Notes: generated from the sequence alone by a model not told the origin. 64,000 nucleotides of DNA from Nocardia brasiliensis IFM 10847 (GCF_000710915.1 NZ_BAUA01000099.1:23981-87980); one strand, 5' to 3'. Shown: positions 8,390 to 17,217, counted from the stretch's first letter. Program-made: numbers and translations.

Positions 8390-9454
8390 GTGGACTTCAC
8401 CAGGGACGAAGGTCAGGACGCGGTGGCCGAGGTCGTCGTGAGTTTATTGGAGCGCGAACCGGCCCGGGATATCGCGTTGTGGCCGAGTCTGGTCGAGAGC
8501 GGGCTGCTTTCGGTGGCGCTGCCGGAGCGGTTCGGCGGCGACGGCATGGGCCTGCCCGAGGTATCGGTGCTGCTCACCGAGCTCGCGACCGACGCGGTCG
8601 CGGTGCCCGCCCTGCCGACGCTGGGTTTCGGCGTGCTGCCGCTGCTGTCGCTGCTGCCCGACGCGCTCGCCGAGCGAGTGTTCACCGAGGTGGCGCAGGG
8701 TGCGGTGCTCACCGCGGCGCTCAGTGAGCCCGCCGCGCCGTTCGCGGTCAAGCCGGAGACGGCGGCGGTCGTCGAGGGCGGTTCGGTGCGGATCACCGGT
8801 CACAAGATCGCCGTGCCCTACGCGGAGCAGGCGCGCTGGCTGCTGATTCCGACCAATTCCGGTATCGCCCTTGTCGATTCGGCGGCCAAGGGGGTGATCC
8901 GGGTGCCGTCGCCGGTATCGGGCGGGATTCCCGAGTGCACCGTGCGGCTCGATCGCGTGGAGATCCCGGCGGAACAGCTGTTGCCCGGCGGTCTCGCGCA
9001 GCTGCACCGCCTGGCCGTCGCCTCGATCGGCGCCGTCGCGGACGGGCTGCTGAAGGGCGCGCTCGTGCTCACCGCCGAACATCTACGCACCCGGCGGCAA
9101 TTCGGCAGGCCGCTGGCCGAATTCCAGGCCGTCGCCCAGCAGATCGCCGACCTCTACGTCGTGTCGCGCACCCTGCATGTGGCCGCGGTATCGGCGAATT
9201 GGGCTCTGGCGCAGGATGATTCCAGCCCCGAGCATCAGGAGCGGATCGACGACGATCTCGACGTGCTCGCCTACAGCGTGGCCGCGGATCTGCCCGCCGC
9301 CATGCAGAAGTGTCATCACCTGCACGGCGGGCTCGGCGTGGACATCACCCACCCGATGCACCGCTACTACTCACAAGCCAAGGACATCGCTCGCTGGCTC
9401 GGCGGCGCATCGTTCCGACTAGATCGATTGGGGGCCAGATGTTCATCGACCTGA
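8390..9454 (+). CDS. fadE28: Acyl-CoA dehydrogenase alpha subunit FadE28 (ChsE1)
   Basis: This 354-residue acyl-CoA dehydrogenase matches, by position and by its short divergent N-terminus, the FadE28 half of the FadE28-FadE29 heterotetramer (ChsE1-ChsE2). That complex dehydrogenates the three-carbon 3-oxo-pregnenyl-carboxyl-CoA side chain in the last beta-oxidation cycle of cholesterol. The FAD-domain motif RRQFGRPLAEFQAVAQ and the C-terminal HLHGGLGVDITHPMHRYY are present. It starts 24 bp after fadE34, and its 3' end overlaps the next ACAD gene by 16 bp, suggesting coupled synthesis of the two subunits. Confidence 0.87.
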   Translation: MDFTRDEGQDAVAEVVVSLLEREPARDIALWPSLVESGLLSVALPERFGGDGMGLPEVSVLLTELATDAVAVPALPTLGFGVLPLLSLLPDALAERVFTEVAQGAVLTAALSEPAAPFAVKPETAAVVEGGSVRITGHKIAVPYAEQARWLLIPTNSGIALVDSAAKGVIRVPSPVSGGIPECTVRLDRVEIPAEQLLPGGLAQLHRLAVASIGAVADGLLKGALVLTAEHLRTRRQFGRPLAEFQAVAQQIADLYVVSRTLHVAAVSANWALAQDDSSPEHQERIDDDLDVLAYSVAADLPAAMQKCHHLHGGLGVDITHPMHRYYSQAKDIARWLGGASFRLDRLGARCSST

Positions 9455-10608
9455 CCACCGAGCAACGCCGGCTGCGCGACGAATTGCGTTCGTACTTCGC
9501 CGATCTCGTCACACCCGAGGAAGAGGCGGCGATGTCGGTGAACCGGCACGGCGACGCTTATCGCGCGGTGGTACGCCGGATGGGCCGGGACGGCTGGCTC
9601 GGTGTCGGCTGGCCCAAACAGTACGGCGGGCAGGGTTTCGGCCCGCTCGAACAGCAGATCTTCTACAACGAGGCGGTGCGCGCGGATGTGCCGCTGCCGC
9701 TGGTCACGCTGCTGACCGTGGGCCCGACCCTGCAGCAGTTCGGCACCGAGGCGCAGAAGAGCCAGTTCCTGCCCGGAATCCTTTCCGGCGACATCCATTT
9801 CGCGATCGGATATTCCGAGCCCGAGGCGGGCACCGACCTGGCCTCGCTGCGCACCGCCGCGGTGCGCGACGACTCGGGCGACTGGATCGTCAACGGGCAG
9901 AAAATCTTCACCACCGGCGCGCACGAGGCCGACTACATCTGGCTGGCCTGCCGTACCGGCTCGGTCGAGTCGCGGCACCGCGGCATCACCATCCTGATCG
10001 CGGACACCACCGATCCCGGCTATTCGTGGACGCCCATCATCACCTGCGACGGCGCGCACCACACCAACGCCACCTATTTCGACGACGTCCGGGTGCCGGC
10101 CGACATGCTGGTCGGCGCGGAGAACAAGGGCTGGCGGTTGATCACGACGCAGCTCAACCACGAACGCGTCGGCCTCGGCCCCTCCGGCAAGATCGAGCAG
10201 CTCTATGACCGGGTGCGCGCCTGGGCGCAGCCGCGCGGGGTGCTCGGCGAGACCGAGGTGCGCCGGTCGCTGGGCCGCATCCGCGCCATGGTCCGGTTGA
10301 ACGAGCTGTTGAACTGGCAGGTGGCCGCGACCTCGGCCAGTGCCGACCCCGACCCCAACGGCGTGATCGCGGACGCCTCGGCGACCAAGGTCTTCTCCAC
10401 CGAGTCGTTGCAGGAGGCCGGTCGGCTCGCCGAGGAGATCGTCGGGCGCTACGGCGATCCGGCCGACGCGGGTACCGCGGAGCTGCTCACCTGGCTGGAC
10501 CGGCGGACCAAGCAGAACCTGGTGGTGACCTTCGGCGGCGGTGTCAACGAGGTGATGCGCGAGTTGGTCGCCACCGCCGGGCTGAACCTGCCGCGAGTAC
10601 CCAGATAG
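9439..10608 (+). CDS. fadE29: Acyl-CoA dehydrogenase beta subunit FadE29 (ChsE2)
   Basis: This 389-residue acyl-CoA dehydrogenase is the expected partner of FadE28. It has the ACAD middle-domain motifs YSEPEAGTDLASL and GQKIFTTGAHEADY, and the C-terminal FGGGVNEVMRELVATAGLNLPR found in ChsE2-type proteins. ATG at 9439 (MFIDLTTEQ) is chosen because it matches the family N-terminus and follows GGGGCCAG; longer readings run into fadE28. In the heterotetramer this chain is thought to supply the catalytic residues. Confidence 0.87.
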   Translation: MFIDLTTEQRRLRDELRSYFADLVTPEEEAAMSVNRHGDAYRAVVRRMGRDGWLGVGWPKQYGGQGFGPLEQQIFYNEAVRADVPLPLVTLLTVGPTLQQFGTEAQKSQFLPGILSGDIHFAIGYSEPEAGTDLASLRTAAVRDDSGDWIVNGQKIFTTGAHEADYIWLACRTGSVESRHRGITILIADTTDPGYSWTPIITCDGAHHTNATYFDDVRVPADMLVGAENKGWRLITTQLNHERVGLGPSGKIEQLYDRVRAWAQPRGVLGETEVRRSLGRIRAMVRLNELLNWQVAATSASADPDPNGVIADASATKVFSTESLQEAGRLAEEIVGRYGDPADAGTAELLTWLDRRTKQNLVVTFGGGVNEVMRELVATAGLNLPRVPR

Positions 10609-10641
10609 CCATAGCCACAGCTAGTCGAGAAGGAGCCGCGC

Positions 10642-11580
10642 GTGCCGGAAACCACCAGTCCGGAAGCGATAGTCGCCGCAGCCGAACGGATCAAGGCGGA
10701 GGGGGATTGCGCGCGCCGCCTCGCGCGCGACCCGGTGAACCAGCCGATGATCAACAACTGGGTCGAGGCGCTCGGCGACACCAACCCGATCTACGTGGAC
10801 GAGGCCGCGGCCAAGGCGGCGGGCCATCCCGGCATCGTCGCCCCGCCGGCCATGTCGCAGGTGTGGACGATGTTCGGGCTCAACGGATTCCGGCCCGCCG
10901 ACGATCCGATGGGCAAGGCCGTCGAACTGCTCGACGCGGCCGGTTTCACCTCCGTGGTCGCCACCGACTGCCAGCAGACCTACCACCGGTACCTCAACGT
11001 GGGCGAGCAGGTGAGCGCGACCAGCCGGCTCTCCGATATCCGCGGTCCCAAACGCACCGCACTGGGCGAGGGCTGGTTCGTCACCTTCCTGACCAGCTGG
11101 CACGTCGGTGACGAGCTGGTCGCCGAAATGCTTTTCCGGCTGCTGAAATTCGCGCCGGGCACCGGTGCCGCGGCGCAGGCCCCGGCCGGCGAGCGGGTCA
11201 AACCGCTGGTCTCCTGGGATACCGAATTCTTCTGGGAGGGAACGAAAGCAGGCGAGCTGCGGATTCAGCAGCTGCCCGACGGTTCGCTGCGGCATCCGCC
11301 GATCCCGGCCCTGTGGAAGGACAAGTCGGAGCAGACCGACTACGTGATCGCCTCGGGCGAGGGCACCGTTTTCAGTTATGTCGTGCACCACGCGCCGAAA
11401 GTGCCGGGCCGGCAACTGCCGTTCGTGGTCGCGCTGGTCGAATTGGCGGAAGGAGTGCGGATGCTCGGCGAACTGCGCGGCATCGAGCCCGATGCGGTCG
11501 AGGTCGGGTTGCCCGTCCGGGTCGAGTTCGAGCGGCTCGACGAGGACACCACGTTGCCGGTCTGGCAGGTGATCGCATGA
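10642..11580 (+). CDS. chsH2: Steroid enoyl-CoA hydratase subunit ChsH2 (MaoC + DUF35)
   Basis: The 312-residue protein joins an N-terminal MaoC-like hot-dog domain (about residues 15-160, with GDTNPIYVDEAAA) to a C-terminal DUF35 OB-fold domain (about 190-305). This is the build of mycobacterial ChsH2 (Rv3542c). With ChsH1 it hydrates the side-chain enoyl-CoA, and its DUF35 part docks the Ltp2 aldolase. The Cys pairs usual in DUF35 zinc ribbons are not visible in the corresponding HPPIPALWKDKS stretch. GTG start, with GAAGGAG upstream. Its last bases overlap the next gene as ATGA. Confidence 0.9.
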   Translation: MPETTSPEAIVAAAERIKAEGDCARRLARDPVNQPMINNWVEALGDTNPIYVDEAAAKAAGHPGIVAPPAMSQVWTMFGLNGFRPADDPMGKAVELLDAAGFTSVVATDCQQTYHRYLNVGEQVSATSRLSDIRGPKRTALGEGWFVTFLTSWHVGDELVAEMLFRLLKFAPGTGAAAQAPAGERVKPLVSWDTEFFWEGTKAGELRIQQLPDGSLRHPPIPALWKDKSEQTDYVIASGEGTVFSYVVHHAPKVPGRQLPFVVALVELAEGVRMLGELRGIEPDAVEVGLPVRVEFERLDEDTTLPVWQVIA

Positions 11581-11993
11581 CGACGACCGCCGAACCGACC
11601 TCGGTAGCGGTCGGCACCGTGCTGCCCGAGCTGGTGATCGAGGCCGATCCCACGTTCGTGATCAGTACTGCCTTGGCTACCAGGGACTTTCAGGATGTCC
11701 ACCACGACAGGGACAAGGCCGTCGCCCGCGGTTCCAAGGACATCTTCGTCAACATCCTCACCGACACCGGCATCGTGCAGCGCTTCGTCACCGACTGGGC
11801 CGGACCGCGCGCGGTGCTGAAGTCGATCTCGCTGCGCCTCGGGGTGCCGCTGTACGCGGGGGACACGCTGACCCTGTCCGGCGCGGTCTCCGCTCTGGAC
11901 GGCGATGACATCCATATCGACGTGGTGGGCCGGGACAGCCTCGGCGACCACGTGACGGCGAAAGTCGTCATCGCCTACCGGAGGACGGCCTGA
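11577..11993 (+). CDS. chsH1: Steroid enoyl-CoA hydratase subunit ChsH1 (MaoC-like)
   Basis: This 138-residue single MaoC-like hot-dog domain partners ChsH2. The segment ATRDFQDVHHDRDKA carries the Asp/His catalytic pair expected in this subunit. ATG overlaps the chsH2 stop (ATGA) and its own stop overlaps ltp2 (TGATG), so the three genes are translationally coupled. The order matches Rv3542c-Rv3541c-Rv3540c. Confidence 0.9.
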   Translation: MTTTAEPTSVAVGTVLPELVIEADPTFVISTALATRDFQDVHHDRDKAVARGSKDIFVNILTDTGIVQRFVTDWAGPRAVLKSISLRLGVPLYAGDTLTLSGAVSALDGDDIHIDVVGRDSLGDHVTAKVVIAYRRTA

Positions 11994-13171
11994 TGACCGA
12001 AACGAGCATCGCCGGGCGCGCGGCCATCGTCGGCATCGGCGCCACCGACTTCTCCAAGGACTCCGGGCGCAGCGAACTGCGCCTGGCCGCCGAGGCGGTC
12101 GACGCCGCGCTGGCCGACGCCGGTCTCACGCCCGGTGACGTCGACGGTCTGACCACCTTCACCATGGACACCAACACCCAGGCCGCGGTCGCCAGGGCAG
12201 TCGGCATCCCGCAGCTGAAGTTCTTCAGCCACATCGGTTACGGCGGCGGCGCGGCCTGTGCCACCATCCAGCAGGCGGCGATGGCGGTGGCCACCGGCAT
12301 CGCCGATGTGGTGGTGGCCTATCGCGCCTTCAACGAGCGGTCGGTCTCCCGGTTCGGTCAGTTCTCCACCGCGCTCGCGACCGCACCGACCTCCTCGGGC
12401 ATCGACGCGGGCTGGTCCTATCCGCAGGGCCTGGGCACGCCCGCGGCGCAGGTGGCCATGGTGGCCCGGCGCTACATGCACGTATACGGCGCCACCAGTG
12501 CGGATTTCGGCCGGGTCGCAGTGGCCGATCGCAAGCATGCCGCGGTGAATCCGGCCGCGTTCTTCTACGGCAAGCCGATTTCCCTGGAGGACCACCAGAA
12601 TTCGCGGTGGATCGCCGAGCCGCTGCACCTGCTCGACTGCTGTCAGGAGTCCGACGGCGGGGTGGCGATCGTGGTGACCAGCGTCGAACGCGCCCGCGAC
12701 CTACCGCAGCGACCCGCGGTGATCGCCGCCGCCGCACAGGGTTGCGGTGCCGACCAGTACGTCATGACGAGCTATTACCGCGACGCCATGGACGGCCTGC
12801 CGGAAATGGGTCTGGTCGGCGACCAGCTCTGGGCGCAGAGTGGATTGCGGCCAGCGGACATGCAGGCCGCGATCCTCTACGACCACTTCACCCCGTTCGT
12901 GCTCATGCAATTGGAGGAGCTCGGGTTCTGCGGGCGCGGCGAGGCCAAGGATTTCATCGCCGACGGCGCCATCGAGGTCGGTGGCAGGCTGCCGCTGAAC
13001 ACCCACGGTGGCCAGCTCGGCGAGGCCTACATCCACGGCATGAACGGTATCGCCGAGGCGGTCCGCCAGATTCGCGGCACCTCGGTGAACCCGGTGGACG
13101 ACCTGACGAACATCCTGGTCACCGCCGGTACCGGCGTGCCGACGTCGGGATTGGTGCTCAGCGCCAACTGA
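11993..13171 (+). CDS. ltp2: Steroid side-chain aldolase / thiolase-like Ltp2
   Basis: This 392-residue thiolase-fold protein is of the lipid-transfer-protein/SCP-x class. In the cholesterol pathway Ltp2, bound to ChsH2, performs the retro-aldol cleavage that removes the last side-chain piece as propionyl-CoA and leaves a 17-keto steroid. Visible family segments are HIGYGGGAACATIQQAAMAV near residue 80 and NTHGGQLGEAYIHGMNG near 340. It closes the igr-type operon and is followed at once by a convergent agmatine deiminase gene. Unlike mycobacterial igr, no cyp125 precedes the operon here. Confidence 0.88.
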   Translation: MTETSIAGRAAIVGIGATDFSKDSGRSELRLAAEAVDAALADAGLTPGDVDGLTTFTMDTNTQAAVARAVGIPQLKFFSHIGYGGGAACATIQQAAMAVATGIADVVVAYRAFNERSVSRFGQFSTALATAPTSSGIDAGWSYPQGLGTPAAQVAMVARRYMHVYGATSADFGRVAVADRKHAAVNPAAFFYGKPISLEDHQNSRWIAEPLHLLDCCQESDGGVAIVVTSVERARDLPQRPAVIAAAAQGCGADQYVMTSYYRDAMDGLPEMGLVGDQLWAQSGLRPADMQAAILYDHFTPFVLMQLEELGFCGRGEAKDFIADGAIEVGGRLPLNTHGGQLGEAYIHGMNGIAEAVRQIRGTSVNPVDDLTNILVTAGTGVPTSGLVLSAN

Positions 13172-13178
13172 TCTCGCG

Positions 13179-14324
13179 TCAGTGCTCCGGCTTGCCGGGC
13201 TGATCGTGGGTGGAGCAGTGGATGCCGCCGCCGCCCGCGGCGATCTCGTCGATCGGCACCGCGACGACGTCGCGGCCCGGCAGGTGATCGCGCAGGATGC
13301 CCTGGGCGCGGTCGTCGGCGGCGCGGTCGCCGAACTCGGGCAGGAACACCGCGCCGTTGGCGATGTAGAAGTTCGCGTAGCTGGACACGAATTCCTCGCC
13401 CTGGCCGGTGATCCGGTCGGGGTCGGGCTGGGGCAGGTCGATCACCTCGAGCTTGCGTCCGCGCGCGTCGGTCGCCTCCGCCAGCACGCGCCGGGCCTGA
13501 TCGCTGGAGCGTGACCAGGAATCGGCGGGTGCGCCGGGGAAAGGCTTGTCCAGCAAGACGACTCCCGGCGCGATGTAGCGGACCAGGCAGTCGACGTGCG
13601 CGTCGGTGATGTCCTCGCCGCGGACCCCCTCGAACCAGATCACCTTCTCGATGCCGAGGGTCTGCTTCAGTTCCGCCTCGAGCTGGTCGCGGCTCTTGCC
13701 CGGGTTGCGGTTGTCGTTGACGATCGAACTCTCGGTGACCAGCAGCGTGCCCTGGCCGTCGGTCTCCAGCGCGCCGCCCTCGGCGACGAACGGCGCCGAG
13801 TAGCTCGGAATGTGGTAGCGCGACAGCAGGTTCTGGCCGAGCGGTCCGTCGTTGGGATGCGGCTGCTTGTTGCCCCAGCCGTTGAAGTGCAGGTCGACGC
13901 CGACGGCCTGGCCCGCCTGTTCGACGAAGACCGGGACGGTGTCGCGGGCCCACAGGTCGTCGACCTCGAGCGCGATCACCTCGACGCCGCTGCCGCACTG
14001 CTTTTGCGCGTCTTTCACCTGGCCGGCCCTGGCCAGCATGACCACGTACTCGTACTCGGCGATCTCGCGGGCCAGCCCGGCGATGTCCTTGCGCACGTCG
14101 CCGAGATAGTTCCCCCAGATCGCGGCCTGCGCGGGCCAGGACATGTAGGTGCGAGCGTGGCTCTCCCATTCGGCGCCGAAACGGCCACCGGGCCCGGCGG
14201 CCGTCGGAGTCGGCGTCGCGGTCGCGGACGGCTCCGACGAGCCGCACGCCGACATGCCCGCGGCGAGCAGGCCCGCCCCCGCGAGGACGCTGAACACAGA
14301 ACGGCGAGACATGGGGTTCTCCAT
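13179..14324 (-). CDS. Agmatine deiminase family lipoprotein, exported
   Basis: The 381-residue protein is of the agmatine/peptidyl-arginine deiminase family, which converts agmatine (or a related guanidine) to the carbamoyl product and ammonia. Expected active-site motifs are present: LWARDTVPV, EGGALETDGQG, HVDCLVR and, near the C-terminus, the nucleophile Cys in GGGIHCSTHDQP. Unusually it begins with SRRSVF, a hydrophobic core and lipobox GMSAC, so it should be exported, possibly by the Tat route, and lipid-anchored. Two starts are credible: ATG 14324 behind GGAGCCCGTT, or ATG 14312 behind GGAGAACCCC. Divergent from a TetR gene, with a perfect palindrome between them. Confidence 0.85.
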   Translation of the reverse strand: MENPMSRRSVFSVLAGAGLLAAGMSACGSSEPSATATPTPTAAGPGGRFGAEWESHARTYMSWPAQAAIWGNYLGDVRKDIAGLAREIAEYEYVVMLARAGQVKDAQKQCGSGVEVIALEVDDLWARDTVPVFVEQAGQAVGVDLHFNGWGNKQPHPNDGPLGQNLLSRYHIPSYSAPFVAEGGALETDGQGTLLVTESSIVNDNRNPGKSRDQLEAELKQTLGIEKVIWFEGVRGEDITDAHVDCLVRYIAPGVVLLDKPFPGAPADSWSRSSDQARRVLAEATDARGRKLEVIDLPQPDPDRITGQGEEFVSSYANFYIANGAVFLPEFGDRAADDRAQGILRDHLPGRDVVAVPIDEIAAGGGGIHCSTHDQPGKPEH

Positions 14325-14361
14325 AACGGGCTCCGATAGTCGGTAGATCTCTGGACGAGAA

Positions 14362-14385
14362 TCCTGACTAAAATTTTAGTCAGGA
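14362..14385. promoter_or_regulatory. 24-bp perfect palindrome, probable TetR operator
   Basis: Twelve-base arms (TCCTGACTAAAA and its complement) meet with no spacer. The site lies 38 bp from the agmatine deiminase start and 22 bp from the tetR start. Its AT-rich centre in GC-rich DNA and its place in a divergent gap make it the natural target of the TetR protein encoded next to it. Confidence 0.85.
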
Positions 14386-14406
14386 ATGGACTGTACCATT
14401 GACCCC

Positions 14407-14988
14407 ATGTCTCGTCGTGATTCGATCTTGGAGTCGGCCGCCCGCGTGGTCGCGCAGCGCGGTATCCGTGGCCTGCGGGTGGAGGAGCTGGCCGAGGCGG
14501 CCGGCGTCTCCACCTCGCTGATCTACTACCACTTCAAGGACAGAGCGGGCCTGCTCGCGCAGACCCTGGACTTCATCAGCACCCGCGCCGAGCGCTACAC
14601 CGATGCCGAGATCGATGCCGACGCGGATCCGATCGGTCACCTCGAACAGGTGTTGCTGCTGGAATTGCAGGACCTGCCGGTGGTGGTGGAGAACAGCATC
14701 GCGTGGGGCGAATACTGCTCCACCGCCATCTTCCAGCCCGAGCTGCGCGATCAGCTCCGCGCGGCCACAGCACGCTGGAACGGCTATGTGAGCGAGGTGA
14801 TCGGCACGGCCCAGGAGCGCGGTCTCGTCGCTGCCGAGGTGATTCCCGGCGATGTGGCCGAACGGCTCACCGCGCTGATCGAGGGGCTCAGCATGCGCTG
14901 GCTGAGCGGTTCGCTCGAGCTCGCGCGCGCCCGCGAATTGGTCTGCGGCGCCATCACTGTCGAACTCGGCCGGATCGGGGTCGCGTGA
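14407..14988 (+). CDS. TetR-family transcriptional regulator
   Basis: This 193-residue TetR protein has an N-terminal HTH (SILESAARVVAQRGIRGLRV ... GVSTSLIYYHFKDRAGL) and a typical alpha-helical ligand domain with GEYCSTAIF and MRWLSG. It is of the BetI/UidR-like branch in which the recognition helix reads STSLIYYHF. ATG 14407 (MSRRDS) is preferred over an upstream ATG at 14386, because the latter abuts the palindrome. Divergent from the exported agmatine deiminase and overlapping a Nudix gene, it probably represses both directions through the 24-bp palindrome. The ligand is unknown; a polyamine is a reasonable guess. Confidence 0.88.
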   Translation: MSRRDSILESAARVVAQRGIRGLRVEELAEAAGVSTSLIYYHFKDRAGLLAQTLDFISTRAERYTDAEIDADADPIGHLEQVLLLELQDLPVVVENSIAWGEYCSTAIFQPELRDQLRAATARWNGYVSEVIGTAQERGLVAAEVIPGDVAERLTALIEGLSMRWLSGSLELARARELVCGAITVELGRIGVA

Positions 14989-15533
14989 ACACCCGGCATC
15001 TCGTCGACGCACACGTCCTGCTCATCCGGGACGGCCGACTGCTGCTCAGCAAGCGGCGGGGCGCCGACGAATTCGACGGCCGCTGGCATCTCCCGGCGGG
15101 CAAGGTCGAGGTGGGCGAGTCGGCGACCGCCGCGGCGGTCCGCGAGGCGAACGAGGAGATCGGTGTCCACATCGACCCGGCCGACCTGCGCCACGTCCAC
15201 ACCGCGCACGTCGTCGGCAGCGGTCACGAGCCCCGACTCGGCCTCTTCTTCGAGGTCCGGACCTGGCGCGGAGAGCCGGCCAACCGCGAGCCGGACAAAT
15301 GCTACGAACTGCGCTGGTTCCCCCTCGACGACCTCCCCGCCGACATCATCGCCTATCCCACCGCGGGCATCAGCGCCCTGAGCACCGGTGCCACCTACAG
15401 TGAGCGCGGGTGGAATGCCGAGGCGAAGAACCTTTCGGCCCGGCTCAGCCTTTCGGAGACCGGCGCTGCGATCGAGCTCGACCCGGCCGCCGCGCCGGAT
15501 CGCCCTGGATCCGCCGCTTTCGACGAAATGTGA
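14985..15533 (+). CDS. NUDIX hydrolase
   Basis: This 182-residue Nudix protein begins at GTG overlapping the TetR stop (GTGA). The Nudix box GKVEVGESATAAAVREANEE followed by IGV fits GX5EX7REUXEEXGU and carries the Mg-binding glutamates. It should hydrolyse a nucleoside diphosphate linked to another group; the substrate cannot be read from the sequence. Being coupled to the TetR gene, it belongs to the same transcription unit. The C-terminal 35 residues beyond the fold are low in complexity and may be disordered. Confidence 0.88.
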   Translation: MNTRHLVDAHVLLIRDGRLLLSKRRGADEFDGRWHLPAGKVEVGESATAAAVREANEEIGVHIDPADLRHVHTAHVVGSGHEPRLGLFFEVRTWRGEPANREPDKCYELRWFPLDDLPADIIAYPTAGISALSTGATYSERGWNAEAKNLSARLSLSETGAAIELDPAAAPDRPGSAAFDEM

Positions 15534-15563
15534 AGCCCTGCGGGGCAATCGCTTCGGTCGCGC

Positions 15564-16166
15564 TCAGCGTTGCTCGGCACCGACTCCGCGGAAGAAGGCC
15601 GTCAGCAGCGCGGTCAGTTGGCCGACGCTGTGGGCGGTTCCGGGCGTGAGATCGGCGCGCGTGCCCGCGAATCGGTCGAAGAGCGCGCCTTCGAGAACGG
15701 CGATGAAGTCGGCGGCCGCGGTCTCGGGGGCGGACACGCCCATGGCGTCGAACAGGTCTCGCGCGCGCTCGACGGAAAAGAGGCTGCGCGCCAGTCGTGC
15801 GCGCAGGTCGGCATCCGGCAGCAGCTCGATAATCAGGGCGTGCCGGACAATCAGGTGATTGCGTCGTTCGGCGAGTAGCCGGTCGAGCCAGGCGGCGGTG
15901 GCGGCCGCGACGGACCCGGGCAGCGGCGATCCGGGTGGTGCGAGCTGTGCGGTGGTGAAGTCCGCCCGGGATCGGGTCGTGATCCGCTCCACGATCGCTT
16001 CGATGAGTGCGCGTTTTGTCCGGTAGTAATACGAGCTCGACCCCGCGGGCAAGGCCAGCGCGGTATCGAGGGCACGGTGGGTGAGCGCTCGAATGCCTTG
16101 GGCGGCAATCAGATCGATGGCGGCATCGATGATCAGTGCGCGCCGATCGGGTGTGGACATGATCAC
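15564..16166 (-). CDS. TetR-family transcriptional regulator
   Basis: This 200-residue TetR regulator contains the HTH LIIDAAIDLIAAQGIRALTH...LPAGSSSYYYRTKRALIEA; the SSSYYYRTK recognition helix is characteristic of one TetR subgroup. The C-terminal domain has TAAWLDRLLAERRNHLIVR. ATG at 16160 (MSTPDRR) is a good alternative start six bases in. Divergent from a ZapE/AFG1-like ATPase gene with a 34-bp palindrome in the 73-bp gap, it most likely controls itself and that ATPase. Confidence 0.88.
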   Translation of the reverse strand: MIMSTPDRRALIIDAAIDLIAAQGIRALTHRALDTALALPAGSSSYYYRTKRALIEAIVERITTRSRADFTTAQLAPPGSPLPGSVAAATAAWLDRLLAERRNHLIVRHALIIELLPDADLRARLARSLFSVERARDLFDAMGVSAPETAAADFIAVLEGALFDRFAGTRADLTPGTAHSVGQLTALLTAFFRGVGAEQR

Positions 16167-16182
16167 CTTTCTGGTCTCGTCG

Positions 16183-16216
16183 AGTCCGATCCTCTACAAA
16201 TGTAGAGGATCGGACT
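16183..16216. promoter_or_regulatory. 34-bp palindrome, probable TetR operator
   Basis: Two perfect 16-base arms, AGTCCGATCCTCTACA and TGTAGAGGATCGGACT, are separated by AA. The site ends 23 bp before the ATPase start and 16 bp from the TetR start, a strong candidate operator for the divergent pair. Confidence 0.87.
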
Positions 16217-16239
16217 TTATCCTGGAGATCGGGGTTCTC

Positions 16240-17217
16240 ATGTCGGCTATCGAAGCTGGGGCCGTCGTGCTCGACGCGGATCAGGCGCGGGTGGCGCAAC
16301 GCCTGGCGGAGCTGGTGGACCGGCGCGGGCGGCCGGTGCGGCGGCACCGGGGAATCTATCTGCACGGCAGGCCGGGGCGCGGCAAGACGATGGTGATGGA
16401 TCGTTTCTTCGCCGGGGTGACCTCGGAGCGTAAGCGCCGCTTCCACTTTCATCAGTTCTTCGCCCAGTTGCACGCGGCGGCGCACGCGTCCGGATCGATC
16501 GACAGGGCAGTCGCCGCGTTGCTCGGCGACGCCCGGCTGGTGTGTTTCGACGAATTCCATGTGCACGACATCGGCGACGCGATGCTCATCGCGCGGATGC
16601 TCGACGCGCTGTTCGCCCGCCACGTCGTGCTGGTGGTCACCTCGAACTATCCGCCCGCGCGGCTACTGCCCAATCCGCTGTTCCACGACCGGTTCCTGCC
16701 GACGATCGCCCGCATCACCGCGCACCTGGACGTGGTATCCCTGGACGGTCCGCTGGACTACCGCACCCGTGGACCTGCGGGCGGCCGTTCCGGTTTCGCG
16801 GCGGGTCGGTACCTGGTCGAGCGTGCCGCCCAGGAACCCGCGGCGGTGGCTTCGGTCGCGGTGCCGATCGGCGCGCGCACCATCCAGGCCAGGAAAGCCG
16901 ATGGCGACGGCCTCGAGATCGAATTCACCGCGCTCTGCGGCACTCCCACCGCCGCCTCCGACTATGTCGCACTGGCGCAACGCTTTCGGCGCTGGACCAT
17001 CGTGGATGTGCCCCGTTTGGCCGAGGTGCCGCCGGACTGGGCGATGCGTTTCGTCAATGTGGTCGATGTGCTCTACGACGCGGATCGAGAGCTCGGAATC
17101 GCCGCGCGGGTGCCTTTGCCGGAGTTGGTAGACGGTGTACACGACATCCCCGATATTTCCCGGCTCGCCAGCCGACTTTGTGAACTTTCCCAATTGGTAG
17201 CTTCTTCGGTCGGATAG
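16240..17217 (+). CDS. AFG1/ZapE-like ATPase
   Basis: This 325-residue P-loop ATPase of the AFG1/ZapE family is slightly shorter than bacterial ZapE. Walker A is HGRPGRGKTMVMD, Walker B is LVCFDEFHVHDIGDA, and sensor motif VVTSNYPPARLLPN follows, all in family order. ZapE-type proteins are linked to cell division or membrane-protein quality control; the exact role here is unknown. ATG 16240 (MSAIEAG) is chosen because longer readings pass through the palindromic operator. Dedicated TetR control is unusual for this family and suggests a paralog with a special, inducible job. Confidence 0.82.
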   Translation: MSAIEAGAVVLDADQARVAQRLAELVDRRGRPVRRHRGIYLHGRPGRGKTMVMDRFFAGVTSERKRRFHFHQFFAQLHAAAHASGSIDRAVAALLGDARLVCFDEFHVHDIGDAMLIARMLDALFARHVVLVVTSNYPPARLLPNPLFHDRFLPTIARITAHLDVVSLDGPLDYRTRGPAGGRSGFAAGRYLVERAAQEPAAVASVAVPIGARTIQARKADGDGLEIEFTALCGTPTAASDYVALAQRFRRWTIVDVPRLAEVPPDWAMRFVNVVDVLYDADRELGIAARVPLPELVDGVHDIPDISRLASRLCELSQLVASSVG

